A DNA stretch of 64,000 bases from DAOUAT01 sp964551735 (GCA_964551735.1 CAZKEF010000008.1:107655-171654), one strand, 5' to 3'. Shown: positions 41,008-50,666, counted from the stretch's first letter. The notes: generated by a model from the sequence alone, not told the origin. A program made the numbers and translations.

Positions 41008-41653
41008 CCCCCAGCGCACCGGCTTCGCGCGCACCAACCGGCAGACCATCGCCCAGCGCATTGCGCTGATCCGCGAGCTGCTGCCGGAGACCCAGGGCAT
41101 CGCCGAGCTCTGCTGCGGCGATTGCACCGCGCAGTGGGAGCTTTACCGTGCTGCGCTGCCCGGCCTGGCCTTCTGCGGCCTGGACGTGGCGCCGGCCATC
41201 GTCGCCGCAAACCAGGCGGCGGGCGTGCCTTGCCTCCTCGGCGATGCGCTGGACCCGGCCGCTCTCCGGCGTTTCCTGGCCTATGACGTCGTCTTTTTCG
41301 GCCCGCCGCTCTCGGCCGGGTGCGACGGCCACCACGCGCTGGCGTTCGACGTCGTGCAGCCGGGCTTCGCGGCGTTCACCGAGCTGTTCCTGGGCCGGCT
41401 CGGCTACACCGGCACGCTGGTCTGCATCGGGCCGAAGACCACACACATGGGTGACATCCGCCGCCTTTATGAGCGCATCCGGGCGCGGCAGGAGGACATC
41501 GGCTTGCGCCTGATCCACTACAGCCACGCGACCGTCACCGGCGGAGGGAGCTCCCACGAACCACGGCTCAAGTACGTCGAGCTGTGGTTCTCCAACCGGC
41601 TGCCGGATGCGTGGGAAGTTCGGCGGTTGCGCACGAAAGTTACTCTGGCATGA
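40985..41653 (+). CDS. SAM-dependent methyltransferase-like protein
   Basis: 222 residues overlapping the TetR end by 23 bases. The Rossmann motif I is IAELCCGDCTAQWELY, then CGLDVAPAIVAAN (acidic residue after strand 2) and YDVVFFGPPLSAGCDG, an F-G-P-P variant of motif IV (N/D-P-P-Y/F) that could indicate a nucleic acid or amino-group methyltransferase. The final domain is short. Substrate unknown. Confidence 0.75.
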   Translation: MPTHNTPDPQRTGFARTNRQTIAQRIALIRELLPETQGIAELCCGDCTAQWELYRAALPGLAFCGLDVAPAIVAANQAAGVPCLLGDALDPAALRRFLAYDVVFFGPPLSAGCDGHHALAFDVVQPGFAAFTELFLGRLGYTGTLVCIGPKTTHMGDIRRLYERIRARQEDIGLRLIHYSHATVTGGGSSHEPRLKYVELWFSNRLPDAWEVRRLRTKVTLA

Positions 41654-42294
41654 TGTTACAAATCAAACCCTACCTGGCCCAGGCGAAACACCTGCCCCGG
41701 AGCGGCCGCCATATCCTGGCGCAGTTCAATGACGAGGCCATCGTCGTCTACCAGGCGTTCCGGCCGGCCATCGGTCACTGGGCCGCCGAGCACGGCCCCT
41801 TCGGCGGCGAGTTCAGCTTTGAGCGGATGAGCTGGATCAAGACCAGCTTCTTGTGGATGATGTACCGCTCGGGGTGGGCCACCAAGCCGGGGCAGGAGGT
41901 CGTCCTGGCGGTCTGGCTCCAACGGGCCGGGTTCGAGGCGATCCTGGCCGAGGCGGTTCCTGCGACCTACGATCCGACCCTCTACCGGGACAAAGCAGAG
42001 CGGGAGACGGCGGTTGCGCGTCCGACGGTCCGGCTGCAGTGGGATCCGGACCGCACACCCCGCGGGGGACGGCTGGGCCGGCGGGCCATCCAGCTCGGGC
42101 TGCGCGGCCGGACGCTGGCCCGCTACGCCGCGGAATGGATTCTGCACATCGAGGACATCACTGATTTCGTGCGTGAGCAAGCGGCGCTTCTCAGATCGAC
42201 GGAGGGACGCCGAGACCTCCTGGTACCACGCGCCGCGGTCTATTGGCCGGCCAATGCAGACACGGCAGCCCGCATCGGACTCACCCCCGATTGA
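41650..42294 (+). CDS. DUF4291-family protein
   Basis: 214 residues; the start codon overlaps the stop of the methyltransferase (ATGATG at 41650). Diagnostic pieces: QFNDEAIVVYQAFRPAIG, WIKTSFLWMMYRSGWATKPGQE, VRLQWDPDRTPRG and the RRAIQLGLRG block, all typical of DUF4291. Biochemical function is unknown. Third gene of the TetR operon. Confidence 0.9.
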   Translation: MMLQIKPYLAQAKHLPRSGRHILAQFNDEAIVVYQAFRPAIGHWAAEHGPFGGEFSFERMSWIKTSFLWMMYRSGWATKPGQEVVLAVWLQRAGFEAILAEAVPATYDPTLYRDKAERETAVARPTVRLQWDPDRTPRGGRLGRRAIQLGLRGRTLARYAAEWILHIEDITDFVREQAALLRSTEGRRDLLVPRAAVYWPANADTAARIGLTPD

Positions 42295-42307
42295 GGAGAA
42301 GTCTCCC

Positions 42308-42985
42308 ATGGCATCCGCCATGACACGATCAACCCGCTGGACAAGCGGCTATCGCATCCTTCTGATCGGCCTCTGCTGCTATGCGATCCTGGCCTATTCC
42401 GGCGTCCTACAAGGACGCTTCAGCGGCGAGGTGTTCAGCTTCTTCACGATCCTCAGCGTCCTCCTGGCGCTGCTGTATTTCAGCGCGCTGGTGATCATGT
42501 CACCCGGCAAGCGCTCCGCTGCGGAGGGCGGGCTGCGGCGCACGCTGGCGCATTTCAAGGGCGGCGTCACCCTGGCCGTGACGATCACCATGACCGTCTA
42601 TCACTTCCTCCTGGCCCGCGTGATCTTCGAGATGGTCGGCTACAAACCGTTCAGCCCCAACGACATCATCGTGCATTACGCGATCCCGCTCATGGTGATC
42701 CTGGATTGGCTCCTGTTCGACCCCAAGCCCGCCTACGGGCCAACCGATCCGCTCGTGTGGCTGGGCATCCCGCTGGCCTACTTCGTCTTTGCCGTGCTGC
42801 GCGCCCAACTGGGCGGCGAGCTGCGCGGGGTGAACAGCCGCTACCCCTACTTCTTCATGGATATCGACGCGCTGGGCCTCGGCCCGGTGCTGCTGAACGT
42901 CCTGCTGCTGGCGGTCGGGTTCCTCGCCATCGGCTACGTGCTGTTCGGCGTGGACAGGTATTTGGGGCGGAACAAGCGCGCCTGA
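42308..42985 (+). CDS. Pr6Pr-family membrane protein
   Basis: 225 residues, ATG at 42308 with GAGGAG nine bases upstream. Six predicted membrane helices (about 15-35, 45-65, 85-105, 115-135, 155-170, 195-215) and the YPYFFMDIDALG signature near the end, as in the Pr6Pr (formerly FAR-17a/AIG1-like) proteins. Function unknown. Last gene of the rightward operon. Confidence 0.85.
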   Translation: MASAMTRSTRWTSGYRILLIGLCCYAILAYSGVLQGRFSGEVFSFFTILSVLLALLYFSALVIMSPGKRSAAEGGLRRTLAHFKGGVTLAVTITMTVYHFLLARVIFEMVGYKPFSPNDIIVHYAIPLMVILDWLLFDPKPAYGPTDPLVWLGIPLAYFVFAVLRAQLGGELRGVNSRYPYFFMDIDALGLGPVLLNVLLLAVGFLAIGYVLFGVDRYLGRNKRA

Positions 42986-43075
42986 CCCAATTTCCGAGGC
43001 CGGACCCGGCTGCTTTGACCGCAATTCGCTCTTCTTGGCCTTGACATCGGGTCTCTTTTGAGGGAAAATCACTTA

Positions 43076-43093
43076 TGCGAATACAAGTTCGCA
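43076..43093. promoter_or_regulatory. Dyad ahead of the integrase gene (LexA-like)
   Basis: TGCGAATACAAGTTCGCA: six-base perfect arms; the core GAAT-ACAA-GTTC is one base from GAAC-N4-GTTC. It lies 30 bases before the recombinase start. Confidence 0.45.
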
Positions 43094-43123
43094 CATGCGA
43101 TTTCATGCCCAAGATGAGGCCCC

Positions 43124-44134
43124 ATGACGGTCACTTTGCTCACCACCACCGACCCCGCGCCGGCCATAACGCCCCTCCATGACACGCCCGCCGACCACAA
43201 TCCGGCGCTGGTTTATCTGGCCGGCCTGGGCAGCCCGGCCGCCGTACGCACCATGCGCCAGGCGCTGGCGGTGAGCGCCGAGATCCTAACCAGCGGCGCG
43301 CTGGGGCTTGAGGAGCTGCCCTGGGGCAGCCTACGCTTCCAGCACACGGCTGCGCTGCAGGCCGCCCTGCGCCAGCGCTACACAGCGGCTGGCACCAACA
43401 AGATCCTGTCTGCCGTCCGGGGCGTGCTGCGCGCGGCCTGGCAGCTTGGCCAGATGGCAGCCGAGGATTACCACGCGGCGGCTGCGGTCAAGTCGGTCAA
43501 GGGCAGCAAAGAAGAGCCGACGGGCCGTGCGCTGGCATCCGGCGAGATCCTGGCGCTACTGGACGCTTGCCTGGCCGATCCCGCGCCGGCCGGCTACCGG
43601 GACGCGGCGGTGATCGCCCTGCTCTACGCGTGCGGGCCGCGGCGCGCCGAGCTGGTCGGGCTTGACCTGGCCGACGTTAGCATCACCGAGGAGAACGGCG
43701 AACGGTGGGGCAAGCTGGCCGTGCGCGGCAAAGGCAACAAGGCGCGGAGCCTGCCGGTCGCGGGCGGCGCGCTGGACGCCCTGCAGGACTGGCTGATCGT
43801 GCGCGGGGACGCGCCTGGCCCGCTGTTCGTGCCGATCAACAAGGGCGGCGTGCTGGCGCTCGGCCGGCGGCTGACCAGCCAGGCGATCTATGACCTGTTA
43901 GCCAAGCGCGGCGCGGCGGCCAAGCTGGCCGGCTTCTCGCCGCACGACCTGCGGCGCACGTTCATCAGCGACCTGCTGGACAAGGGTGCCGACATCGCCA
44001 CCGTTCAGAAGCTGGCCGGCCACGCGCAGGTGACCACCACCGCGCGCTACGACCGCCGCGGGGAGCGGGCGAAACGCAAGGCAGTCAGTTTGCTCCACGT
44101 GCCGTACACGCGGCGACAGCTTGGCAGCCCGTAA
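43124..44134 (+). CDS. Tyrosine recombinase / site-specific integrase
   Basis: 336 residues. An N-terminal SAM-like core-binding domain (about 30-120) and a catalytic domain with Arg in CGPRRAEL (about 172), SPHDLRRTF (His274, Arg277), LAGHAQVTTTARY (His300, Tyr309). All of the R-H-R-H-Y residues are present, so it should be active. It is an XerC/D-like or integron/transposon-type enzyme. A LexA-type dyad lies just upstream. No attachment duplication was recognised by eye. Confidence 0.93.
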   Translation: MTVTLLTTTDPAPAITPLHDTPADHNPALVYLAGLGSPAAVRTMRQALAVSAEILTSGALGLEELPWGSLRFQHTAALQAALRQRYTAAGTNKILSAVRGVLRAAWQLGQMAAEDYHAAAAVKSVKGSKEEPTGRALASGEILALLDACLADPAPAGYRDAAVIALLYACGPRRAELVGLDLADVSITEENGERWGKLAVRGKGNKARSLPVAGGALDALQDWLIVRGDAPGPLFVPINKGGVLALGRRLTSQAIYDLLAKRGAAAKLAGFSPHDLRRTFISDLLDKGADIATVQKLAGHAQVTTTARYDRRGERAKRKAVSLLHVPYTRRQLGSP

Positions 44135-44240
44135 CCAGAGAGCGCGCTTGACTGAGAGCAGCGGACGCACCACAGCAAAAGCTCTCACCACTCAGAAACG
44201 CCTCTCTCAGCGTTCTCACTCTATGTAGCTGTCAGGGGGT

Positions 44241-44254
44241 ATGATTGTAATCAT
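44241..44254. promoter_or_regulatory. Small dyad upstream of the lipoprotein gene
   Basis: ATGATTGTAATCAT, six-base arms around two bases, about 100 bases before the start codon. Possible operator. Confidence 0.3.
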
Positions 44255-44353
44255 GGCAGTCACCGCCACGATGACCTAAAATCGACAGTGACACTGGCCA
44301 GGGCTGGGTCACGATATATTGACGCAATGGAATGGCGAAGGAGGGATATCAAT

Positions 44354-46375
44354 ATGCGTAAAGCCATCACGGTCCTTCTGCTGGCAACCATCTTGCTGGT
44401 AGGCTGCGGTAGCAGCGCCGAAAAGACGCAGAAGGCGCTCAGCAGCACCGCCGTTGCACCAAGTGCTATCGGGGATACGGGGAAACCTACCACTATTGCA
44501 GCAGTCGCCGAGGCGCCCGCGACGGCCGTCCCGCAGGTCGCGCCAACAGAACCCCCACTACCCACCCAGCAAGCTCCGACAGCCGTTCCGCAGAAGACCG
44601 CGACGCCAGTTCCCGAAAACCTAAAGCTTACCGCTAGGGGACTGGGACAGGAGCGCCAACAGGTCGCCTACGCCTTCGAGATCGAGAATCCGAACCTGGG
44701 ATTTGCGGTGGAGTCCAGCCAGTACCAGATCGCCGTATATGACAAGGATGGCACCGTCCTGAAAAGCGGCTCGGGCTACATTGAGCTTCTACTGCCCGGC
44801 CAGAAATTCGGCATTGCCGGTAGCGCATACTTGGACAACGCAGACCAGATCGCCGACCACGTCGAGGTCCAGGTCAAGCCGGGTGAATACACTGCCACCG
44901 AAGCCCAGCCAGGCTTCAGCGCCGACAAGGTCACGTATGCCAAAGGCACATATTCTTCGAAGGTCACTGGGGTCATCAAGAGCCCCTACAAGCAGGACAC
45001 CTCCGAGGTCAAAGCATATGCGCTGGCCTACAACAGCAAAGGTGCGTTGATCGGTGGAGGCTATACTTACATTAACTTCATCCCGGCCGAGGGTCAAGCC
45101 CCAGTGGAAATCTCGGTGATCACGTCCGGCGAACCAGCTACCGTACAGGTATTTGCGTCCGTCAGCGGATTGTCATCTTTCGGAGGAGCTGCATCCAACG
45201 CACCAGACGCCCAAAACATCAAGCTAGTGGCCAAAGGCTATGGACAGGATGGCGGCTCTGTCGGCTTTGCATTCATCGTGGAGAACCCCAACGCAGACGT
45301 GGCTATCGAAAACAGTCAGTATCAAGCTGCCCTGTACGCGCCGGACGGCTCGGTGCTTACCAGCGATGAAGGCTACATTGAACTTGTGCTGCCTGGCCAG
45401 ACGTTGGGTATCGCAGGCGACATGCTGCTACCAGACAAAAATGCCGTTATCGATCACATCGAGGTCCAGATCAAGCCCGGTGAGTTTGCACGGACCGAAC
45501 CACAACCATCGTTTGCCACGGAGAAGGCCACGTTCATTCAAGATGACTATTTCGCCAAGGTAACGGGCATCATTAAGAGCCCCTACCAGAGCGACGCCTC
45601 TAGCGTACGGGCCAGCGCAGTGGCATATAACGACAAGGGGGAGATCATCGGCGGCGGATACACGTATGTAGACTTCATACTCGCAGGTGAGCAAACCGGG
45701 GTAGCGATCTCGGCCAAGACGAGCGGCACACCGGCTAAGGTTGAGCTATACGCTGCCATCAGCGGACTCTCCGAGCTTACTACAACAAGCACACAGGCTG
45801 CTCAAGACGTCAAGGTGATGGCCTCAGGTTTCGGGCAGGAACGCACACGAGGCGCGTACGGTTTCCTGGTCGAAAACCAAAGCAGCAACACGGCTGTTGA
45901 GGACAGCCAGTACCAGGTAACTGCTTTCGCCAAGGATGGCACCGTCCGTGCCACAGACTCAGGCTATATCGAGTTGCTCCTACCTGGCCAGAAGATAGGC
46001 ATCGCGGGGAGTCTATCCCTATCAGCCGATGACGATATTATCGATAACGTCGTTGTGCAGCTCAAGGCGGGCGATCGAACACCTTCAGAGCAACAGGCGA
46101 CCTTTACATCTGACAAAGTCACCTACCTGAAAGGATCATATTCATCAAAGATCACCGGCGTGATCAAGAGTCCTTACAAGAAGGACGCCTCCCAACTGCG
46201 GGTAAGTGCTCTGGCGTTTGATGGGTCCGGTGCGATCATCGGAGGCGGCTTCACCTATCTGGATTTTGTTCCAGCAGAGGGGCAGGCAGCCGTCGAGGTC
46301 TCGGTGATCACCAACGGGCAGCCTGTCACCACAGAACTGTATGCGGTTTTGAGTGGGTTATCCGAACTCCAATAA
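44354..46375 (+). CDS. Lipoprotein with three tandem beta-sandwich-like repeats
   Basis: 673 residues; AAGGAGGG at 44338-44345 fixes the start. The signal peptide ends in the lipobox LLVGC (Cys about 18). A Thr/Pro/Ala-rich linker (about 20-87) leads to three homologous domains of about 190 residues at 88, 288 and 485, each with the pattern GQER..YAFEIENPN, YIELLLPGQKFGIAG, VQVKPGEY, KVTGVIKSPYK and LIGGGYTYINFIPA. The domain resembles FxLYD-type extracellular domains (inference). Membrane-anchored and external. Confidence 0.88.
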   Translation: MRKAITVLLLATILLVGCGSSAEKTQKALSSTAVAPSAIGDTGKPTTIAAVAEAPATAVPQVAPTEPPLPTQQAPTAVPQKTATPVPENLKLTARGLGQERQQVAYAFEIENPNLGFAVESSQYQIAVYDKDGTVLKSGSGYIELLLPGQKFGIAGSAYLDNADQIADHVEVQVKPGEYTATEAQPGFSADKVTYAKGTYSSKVTGVIKSPYKQDTSEVKAYALAYNSKGALIGGGYTYINFIPAEGQAPVEISVITSGEPATVQVFASVSGLSSFGGAASNAPDAQNIKLVAKGYGQDGGSVGFAFIVENPNADVAIENSQYQAALYAPDGSVLTSDEGYIELVLPGQTLGIAGDMLLPDKNAVIDHIEVQIKPGEFARTEPQPSFATEKATFIQDDYFAKVTGIIKSPYQSDASSVRASAVAYNDKGEIIGGGYTYVDFILAGEQTGVAISAKTSGTPAKVELYAAISGLSELTTTSTQAAQDVKVMASGFGQERTRGAYGFLVENQSSNTAVEDSQYQVTAFAKDGTVRATDSGYIELLLPGQKIGIAGSLSLSADDDIIDNVVVQLKAGDRTPSEQQATFTSDKVTYLKGSYSSKITGVIKSPYKKDASQLRVSALAFDGSGAIIGGGFTYLDFVPAEGQAAVEVSVITNGQPVTTELYAVLSGLSELQ

Positions 46376-46416
46376 GACGACGTAACGAGAAGGCCAGGAG
46401 GACCACAACTAACCGA

Positions 46417-46446
46417 GCTCATCGGCGACGCGCGTTGCCGATGAGC
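46417..46446. terminator. Hairpin between convergent genes
   Basis: GCTCATCGGC at 46417-46426 pairs exactly with GCCGATGAGC at 46437-46446. It lies between the lipoprotein (ends 46375) and the leftward exonuclease group; probably a bidirectional terminator, though without a T-run. Confidence 0.6.
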
Positions 46447-46568
46447 CAACCGGTGGTCCCAAGCTTTGGGCCGTCAAGCGCTTCCGTGCTACGACGTTGA
46501 TGCGGCGGGTTGACCGCGGCGCGGTCCACCGGCTGGATCCTGGGCAGTTGCGGTCCTCGTTTGGTCAT
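46419..46568 (-). CDS. Possible 49-residue protein after the exonuclease
   Basis: An ATG at 46568 comes four bases after the exonuclease stop and has a strong GGGAGGTGAG just before it. The product (MTKRGPQLPRIQPVDRAA...) is basic and unstructured, and the 3' end runs into the hairpin at 46417-46446. The ribosome site is the main support. Confidence 0.3.
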   Translation of the reverse strand: MTKRGPQLPRIQPVDRAAVNPPHQRRSTEALDGPKLGTTGWLIGNARRR

Positions 46569-46572
46569 GGCC

Positions 46573-47130
46573 TCACCTCCCCCGCATGCTGCGCAAGAGA
46601 TGACACAGCAGCCCCGCGATGTTCCAGGCGTCGTCGCCGCCCCGGTGATGCGTTCCTTCCAGTGGCAGCCCCGCCCGCTTGAGCGCCTCACTCATGCCCA
46701 CCTCGCGCGACCAGCCGTAGGCGATGGCCGCCAGGTTCTTGACGTTGAGGTGCGTCGGGCCGAACGGATACGGGATGCCGAACGCCGCGCAGTTGCGCTC
46801 GAACTGCCGCCTGTCATAGTCGCCGAAACTGGCAAAGAGCCGTTGGCCGGAGTGGTGCTCCTGCGCCAGTACCCTACACGCCTCGGCCAGCGGGATGCCG
46901 GCGTCCACGTCCGCCTGGGTCAGTGTGGTGAGCTGCGTACAGTACGCGCTGACCGTCGAGCACGCCGGCCGGACGAGGATGCTGCGCCGTTCGACACGTT
47001 CGAGCGCGGCCACGTCCACCACGCACAGGCCGATCTCGATGATCTCGCTGATCTGCCCAGGCGGCGGCTCCCCTTCCCAACAGGTGGACTCGACATCCAC
47101 CACCAGGATGCGATCCAGTCTACGCGCCAT
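46573..47130 (-). CDS. DEDDh-family 3'-5' exonuclease
   Basis: 185 residues. Exo I: ILVVDVESTCW (Asp and Glu binding metal); Exo II: LFASFGDYDRRQF; Exo III: GTHHRGGDDAWNIA, with His and Asp as in the DEDDh subgroup. It resembles ERI1-like exonucleases that trim RNA or DNA 3' ends. Leftward, six bases after the zinc-ribbon protein gene; likely cotranscribed from the promoter at 47737. Confidence 0.92.
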   Translation of the reverse strand: MARRLDRILVVDVESTCWEGEPPPGQISEIIEIGLCVVDVAALERVERRSILVRPACSTVSAYCTQLTTLTQADVDAGIPLAEACRVLAQEHHSGQRLFASFGDYDRRQFERNCAAFGIPYPFGPTHLNVKNLAAIAYGWSREVGMSEALKRAGLPLEGTHHRGGDDAWNIAGLLCHLLRSMRGR

Positions 47131-47136
47131 GTTCCC

Positions 47137-47703
47137 TCACCAGAGGCTCATTTGCCCATTGTCGTCGCCGGCCTTCGCCTCGGCCGCGCGCTGGGCCAGG
47201 AACTGATGGAGCGCGGCCAGCGGGGTCTCGCTCTTGTCGAGGATGTCCCGGTTCCAGAAGAACAGCAGCGACCGCCGCTCCTCCGGCGCCTGCTTGTCGT
47301 AGCCGCGCTCGAACCACTCGCAGACGTTGCGCATAAACGCTTCCGCGCGGCGATTGTCGGCCAGGGCACGCTGGCGCTGGCGGTAGAGGTCGTGGTACCA
47401 GAGCAACAGCTTCTCGAAGCTGAAGCTGCGCAGGAGGGCTTCGGCCGCCGCCCGCTCCGTCTCGATGCCGACCAGGACGCCGCGATAGACCGCCAGGTAG
47501 TAACGCGTGGTGAACGCCTTGCACGCGTTGCAGTAGAGATCATCGCCGACGATGCGGATCTCTTCGGCGTGCGCGATGCAATCGCCGATGCGGTAGTCAT
47601 CGAGCGTGCACTCGAAGGCCTTGGTCTGGTCCGAGCGGATTTCGGCCCCGCACTTGGCGCACGGGATTGACCGGTCGAAGATGATGGTGTCGAACATGCC
47701 CAT
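47137..47703 (-). CDS. Zinc-ribbon protein, function unknown
   Basis: 188 residues if started at the ATG at 47703, which has GGAGAGG nine bases upstream. N-terminal SIPCAKCGAEI and ELYCNAC-like DDLYCNACKAF form a two-CxxC zinc ribbon (about residues 13-67); the rest is helical and rich in Arg and Glu, with a C-terminal GDDNGQMSLW. Family not recognised. Head of a leftward pair or trio with the exonuclease. Confidence 0.75.
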   Translation of the reverse strand: MGMFDTIIFDRSIPCAKCGAEIRSDQTKAFECTLDDYRIGDCIAHAEEIRIVGDDLYCNACKAFTTRYYLAVYRGVLVGIETERAAAEALLRSFSFEKLLLWYHDLYRQRQRALADNRRAEAFMRNVCEWFERGYDKQAPEERRSLLFFWNRDILDKSETPLAALHQFLAQRAAEAKAGDDNGQMSLW

Positions 47704-47736
47704 GGTAGGCCTCTCCAGTAGTTCTCGTGTAGCAGT

Positions 47737-47765
47737 ATTATAGCTCATTTGTTCGGCTGCGCCAA
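47737..47765 (-). promoter_or_regulatory. Promoter of the zinc-ribbon/exonuclease genes
   Basis: On the minus strand TTGGCG (47765-47760), 17 bases, TATAAT (47742-47737), 34 bases before the start codon. Confidence 0.7.
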
Positions 47766-47868
47766 ACCCATCAACAGGCTCCCCTGAGCCTTAAGTTTCC
47801 CAAAGATAGCGAGTTGTGCTAAACTGGCTCCCAACAATGTCCGGAAGTTGACCTCCTACCCAGTTGCG

Positions 47869-50634
47869 ATGATGCCAACTATGCCGACCGAAGCCGAAAC
47901 TCGCCAATTCCTCATAGACCATCAGCTTGCAAGGGCTGGATGGGATGTTTCGAATCCCCGGCAAGTGATCACCGAACTGGCGTTGCGCTTCCCCACGTCC
48001 AGGGGCATCGTGAGCGGGGGCGGTGCGGGTTACACGACCGAATTCGCCGACTATGCGCTGCTCGACTCGGTCGGACTTCCATTGGCAGTGGTGGAGGCCA
48101 AGCGGGATGGGCGGGACGCGCTGGCCGGCAAGCGGCAAGCGGAGGACTACGCCGAGCGAATCGTGAGTGCGACCGGCCGGCGACCGCTGATCTTTCTCGC
48201 AAATGGTAAGGACACCTGGTTCTACGATTGGGGGTATGCGCCACCGCGACGCGTGGCAGGGTTCTTCACGCGATACGACCTGGAGCGACTCATGTTCCAG
48301 CGTCTCTATCGAGGGTCGATCGCCCGCCTCGGACCAAATCCAGCTATCGCTGACCGCCCCTACCAGATGGAAGCAGTCAAGCGGGTGACCGAGGCGCTGG
48401 AGCGGGGCCAGCGCAAATTCCTGCTGGTGATGGCCACCGGTACAGGCAAGACCCGAACTGTGGTTGCCTTGGTGGACCTGCTGATGCGTGCTAAGTGGGT
48501 ACAGCGGGTGTTGTTTCTGGCGGATCGCCGCGAGCTGGTGCGCCAGGCATTGGGCGACTTCAAGGAATTCATGCCGAATGTGATGCGCGCACACGTCGAA
48601 GGGGGCGAGGTAGACGATGCTGCGCGCATCCATGTGGCGACCTACCCCAGCATGATGCAGGTCTACCAGGCGCTCTCATCGGGTTACTACGACACCCTGA
48701 TCGCGGACGAGAGCCATCGGTCAATTTACTACCGCTACAAGGCGTTGTTCGAGCACTTCGACGCCGTGAACCTGGGCCTGACTGCGACCCCTACCGACCA
48801 GATTGACCACAACACCTTCGCCCTCTTTGAGTGTCCCGACGGCCTGCCGACCTTCAACTACGCCTATGAAACCGCCGTTGACGAAGGTTATCTGTCTCAA
48901 TACCGTGTGCTGGCGGCGGAAACTACCTTCCAGATTGAGGGTATCAAGGCGGGGCAGTTGCCTGTGGAGGTGCAACGGCAGCTCGAAGAACGTGGTATTG
49001 AACTGAGCGAAGTAGATTTCGAGGGAACCGATCTGGAACGGCGGGTGACTAACTCTGGCACCACAAACGCGATGGTGCGCGAGTTCATGGAAAAGTGCCG
49101 GAGGGATGCCAGCGGAACGCTGCCGGCCAAGACAATCATTTTTGCGATGAGCCACGGTCACGCCGTGCGGCTGTGGGAGAGCTTCAACCGGCTCTATCCC
49201 GACCTGCAACGGCGAGGGATGGCGGAGATCATTGATAGCCACATGGAGCGGGCCGACCAAACGCTTGACGACTTCAAGCGCAAGAAGATGCCGCGCGTGG
49301 CGATCTCGGTAGATATGCTGGACACGGGCATTGATGTGCCCTCCGTCGGCAACCTGGTGTTCGCCAAACCGGTATTCAGCCAGGTCAAGTTCTGGCAGAT
49401 GATCGGCCGCGGCACGCGGCGCTGGACCGACCCGGAGACAGGCCAACAGAAGAAGGACTTTCTCATCATTGACTTCTGGAACAACTTCGCCTACTTCAAC
49501 ATGAACCCCGAAGGCGAGGTTGCCAGCCCTACGGAACCCTTGCCGACGCGGCTATTCCGATTGCGGCTGGAAAAACTCGTGCTGCTGCGAGGGCTTGACG
49601 AGACAGACGCGGCTGAAGGAGCGGTGGGCCAACTACGTGCGATGTTGGCGCAGATACCACCCGACAACGTCAATGTGATGCCGCACTTGGCGGCGTTGGC
49701 GGCGCTCGGTGCATCGGACGGTTGGAAAGAATTGGCCGGCAGTCGTGTCGAGAAGTTGAGCCGTGAGATTGCACCGCTGCTTCGGCTCATCGCAGACGTC
49801 AACCTGCAAGTGATGACTTTCGAGGCCAAAACCGAACGGTTGGCAGTGGCGCACCTTGCCGGGCAGATAGAGGAAATCGCGAGACTGCACGATGAAATCG
49901 CTGAGGACTTGGCGCTCCTGCCAGCGAGTCTACCGGAGGTCCAAGCCCAGGCAGAGAAACTGGCTTGGGCGCGCAGCGATGGCTTCTGGGCCCATCTCGA
50001 CTACGACCGGATCATGGAGTTGCAGGCGACCTGTGCGCCTCTGATGCGCTTTCGGCAGAGGCGGCGCACCGAGATAGTCAGCCTGGACCTGCCAGACCAG
50101 ATTGCCCGCCGGCACTGGGTCATCTATGGCCCAAGTGGCGAGGGCGCTTTCGCGGATACCTACCGTGAGCAGGTGGAAGCGGCCATCCGAACGTTGGCGC
50201 GAGATCATCCAACGCTGCAGAAGCTGCGCCGAGGAGAAACCCTGAGCGAAGCCGATGTACTCGCCCTGGCCAACACCCTGAACCGGCCGGACTTGTTCAT
50301 CACCGAAGACGCGTTGCGTCGGGCTTACGAGCAGCCCGATGCCAAGCTCGTGGATTTCGTGCGGCACATTCTTGGCTTGAGCCGTCTCGCGAGCCGAGAG
50401 GAGGAGATCAAGGCGGCTTTCGACCGGTTTATGGCTGAACATCCACACTTCACCGCGACCCAGATTCGATTCCTTCGCGCGGTACGGTCTCAAGTGCTGC
50501 GCCATGTAGCCTTGAATGCCCAGGATCTGCAGCGCCCGCCATTCACCCGCATCGGTGATGTCAACCGATTGTTTGATGCCTCCCAGGTGCGGGAGATCCT
50601 CAACTTTGCTAACCGGCTCAGACTCGCTGCCTGA
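47869..50634 (+). CDS. hsdR: Type I restriction enzyme R subunit
   Basis: About 921 residues; several ATG codons at 47869, 47872 and 47881 compete, none with a clear ribosome site. N-terminal nuclease region has the PD-(D/E)xK pattern DYALLDSVGLPLAVVEAKRDG. The translocase has Walker A MATGTGKT (about 188-195), DESH box (about 280-283), and helicase motifs SVDMLDTGIDVPSVGNLVF and FWQMIGRGTRRW. It cleaves unmodified DNA after ATP-driven translocation. First gene of the defence operon; the M subunit starts 32 bases downstream. Confidence 0.95.
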   Translation: MMPTMPTEAETRQFLIDHQLARAGWDVSNPRQVITELALRFPTSRGIVSGGGAGYTTEFADYALLDSVGLPLAVVEAKRDGRDALAGKRQAEDYAERIVSATGRRPLIFLANGKDTWFYDWGYAPPRRVAGFFTRYDLERLMFQRLYRGSIARLGPNPAIADRPYQMEAVKRVTEALERGQRKFLLVMATGTGKTRTVVALVDLLMRAKWVQRVLFLADRRELVRQALGDFKEFMPNVMRAHVEGGEVDDAARIHVATYPSMMQVYQALSSGYYDTLIADESHRSIYYRYKALFEHFDAVNLGLTATPTDQIDHNTFALFECPDGLPTFNYAYETAVDEGYLSQYRVLAAETTFQIEGIKAGQLPVEVQRQLEERGIELSEVDFEGTDLERRVTNSGTTNAMVREFMEKCRRDASGTLPAKTIIFAMSHGHAVRLWESFNRLYPDLQRRGMAEIIDSHMERADQTLDDFKRKKMPRVAISVDMLDTGIDVPSVGNLVFAKPVFSQVKFWQMIGRGTRRWTDPETGQQKKDFLIIDFWNNFAYFNMNPEGEVASPTEPLPTRLFRLRLEKLVLLRGLDETDAAEGAVGQLRAMLAQIPPDNVNVMPHLAALAALGASDGWKELAGSRVEKLSREIAPLLRLIADVNLQVMTFEAKTERLAVAHLAGQIEEIARLHDEIAEDLALLPASLPEVQAQAEKLAWARSDGFWAHLDYDRIMELQATCAPLMRFRQRRRTEIVSLDLPDQIARRHWVIYGPSGEGAFADTYREQVEAAIRTLARDHPTLQKLRRGETLSEADVLALANTLNRPDLFITEDALRRAYEQPDAKLVDFVRHILGLSRLASREEEIKAAFDRFMAEHPHFTATQIRFLRAVRSQVLRHVALNAQDLQRPPFTRIGDVNRLFDASQVREILNFANRLRLAA

Positions 50635-50666
50635 GCTCGCTTTCAGTCCATCGCAAGGACAATCAT

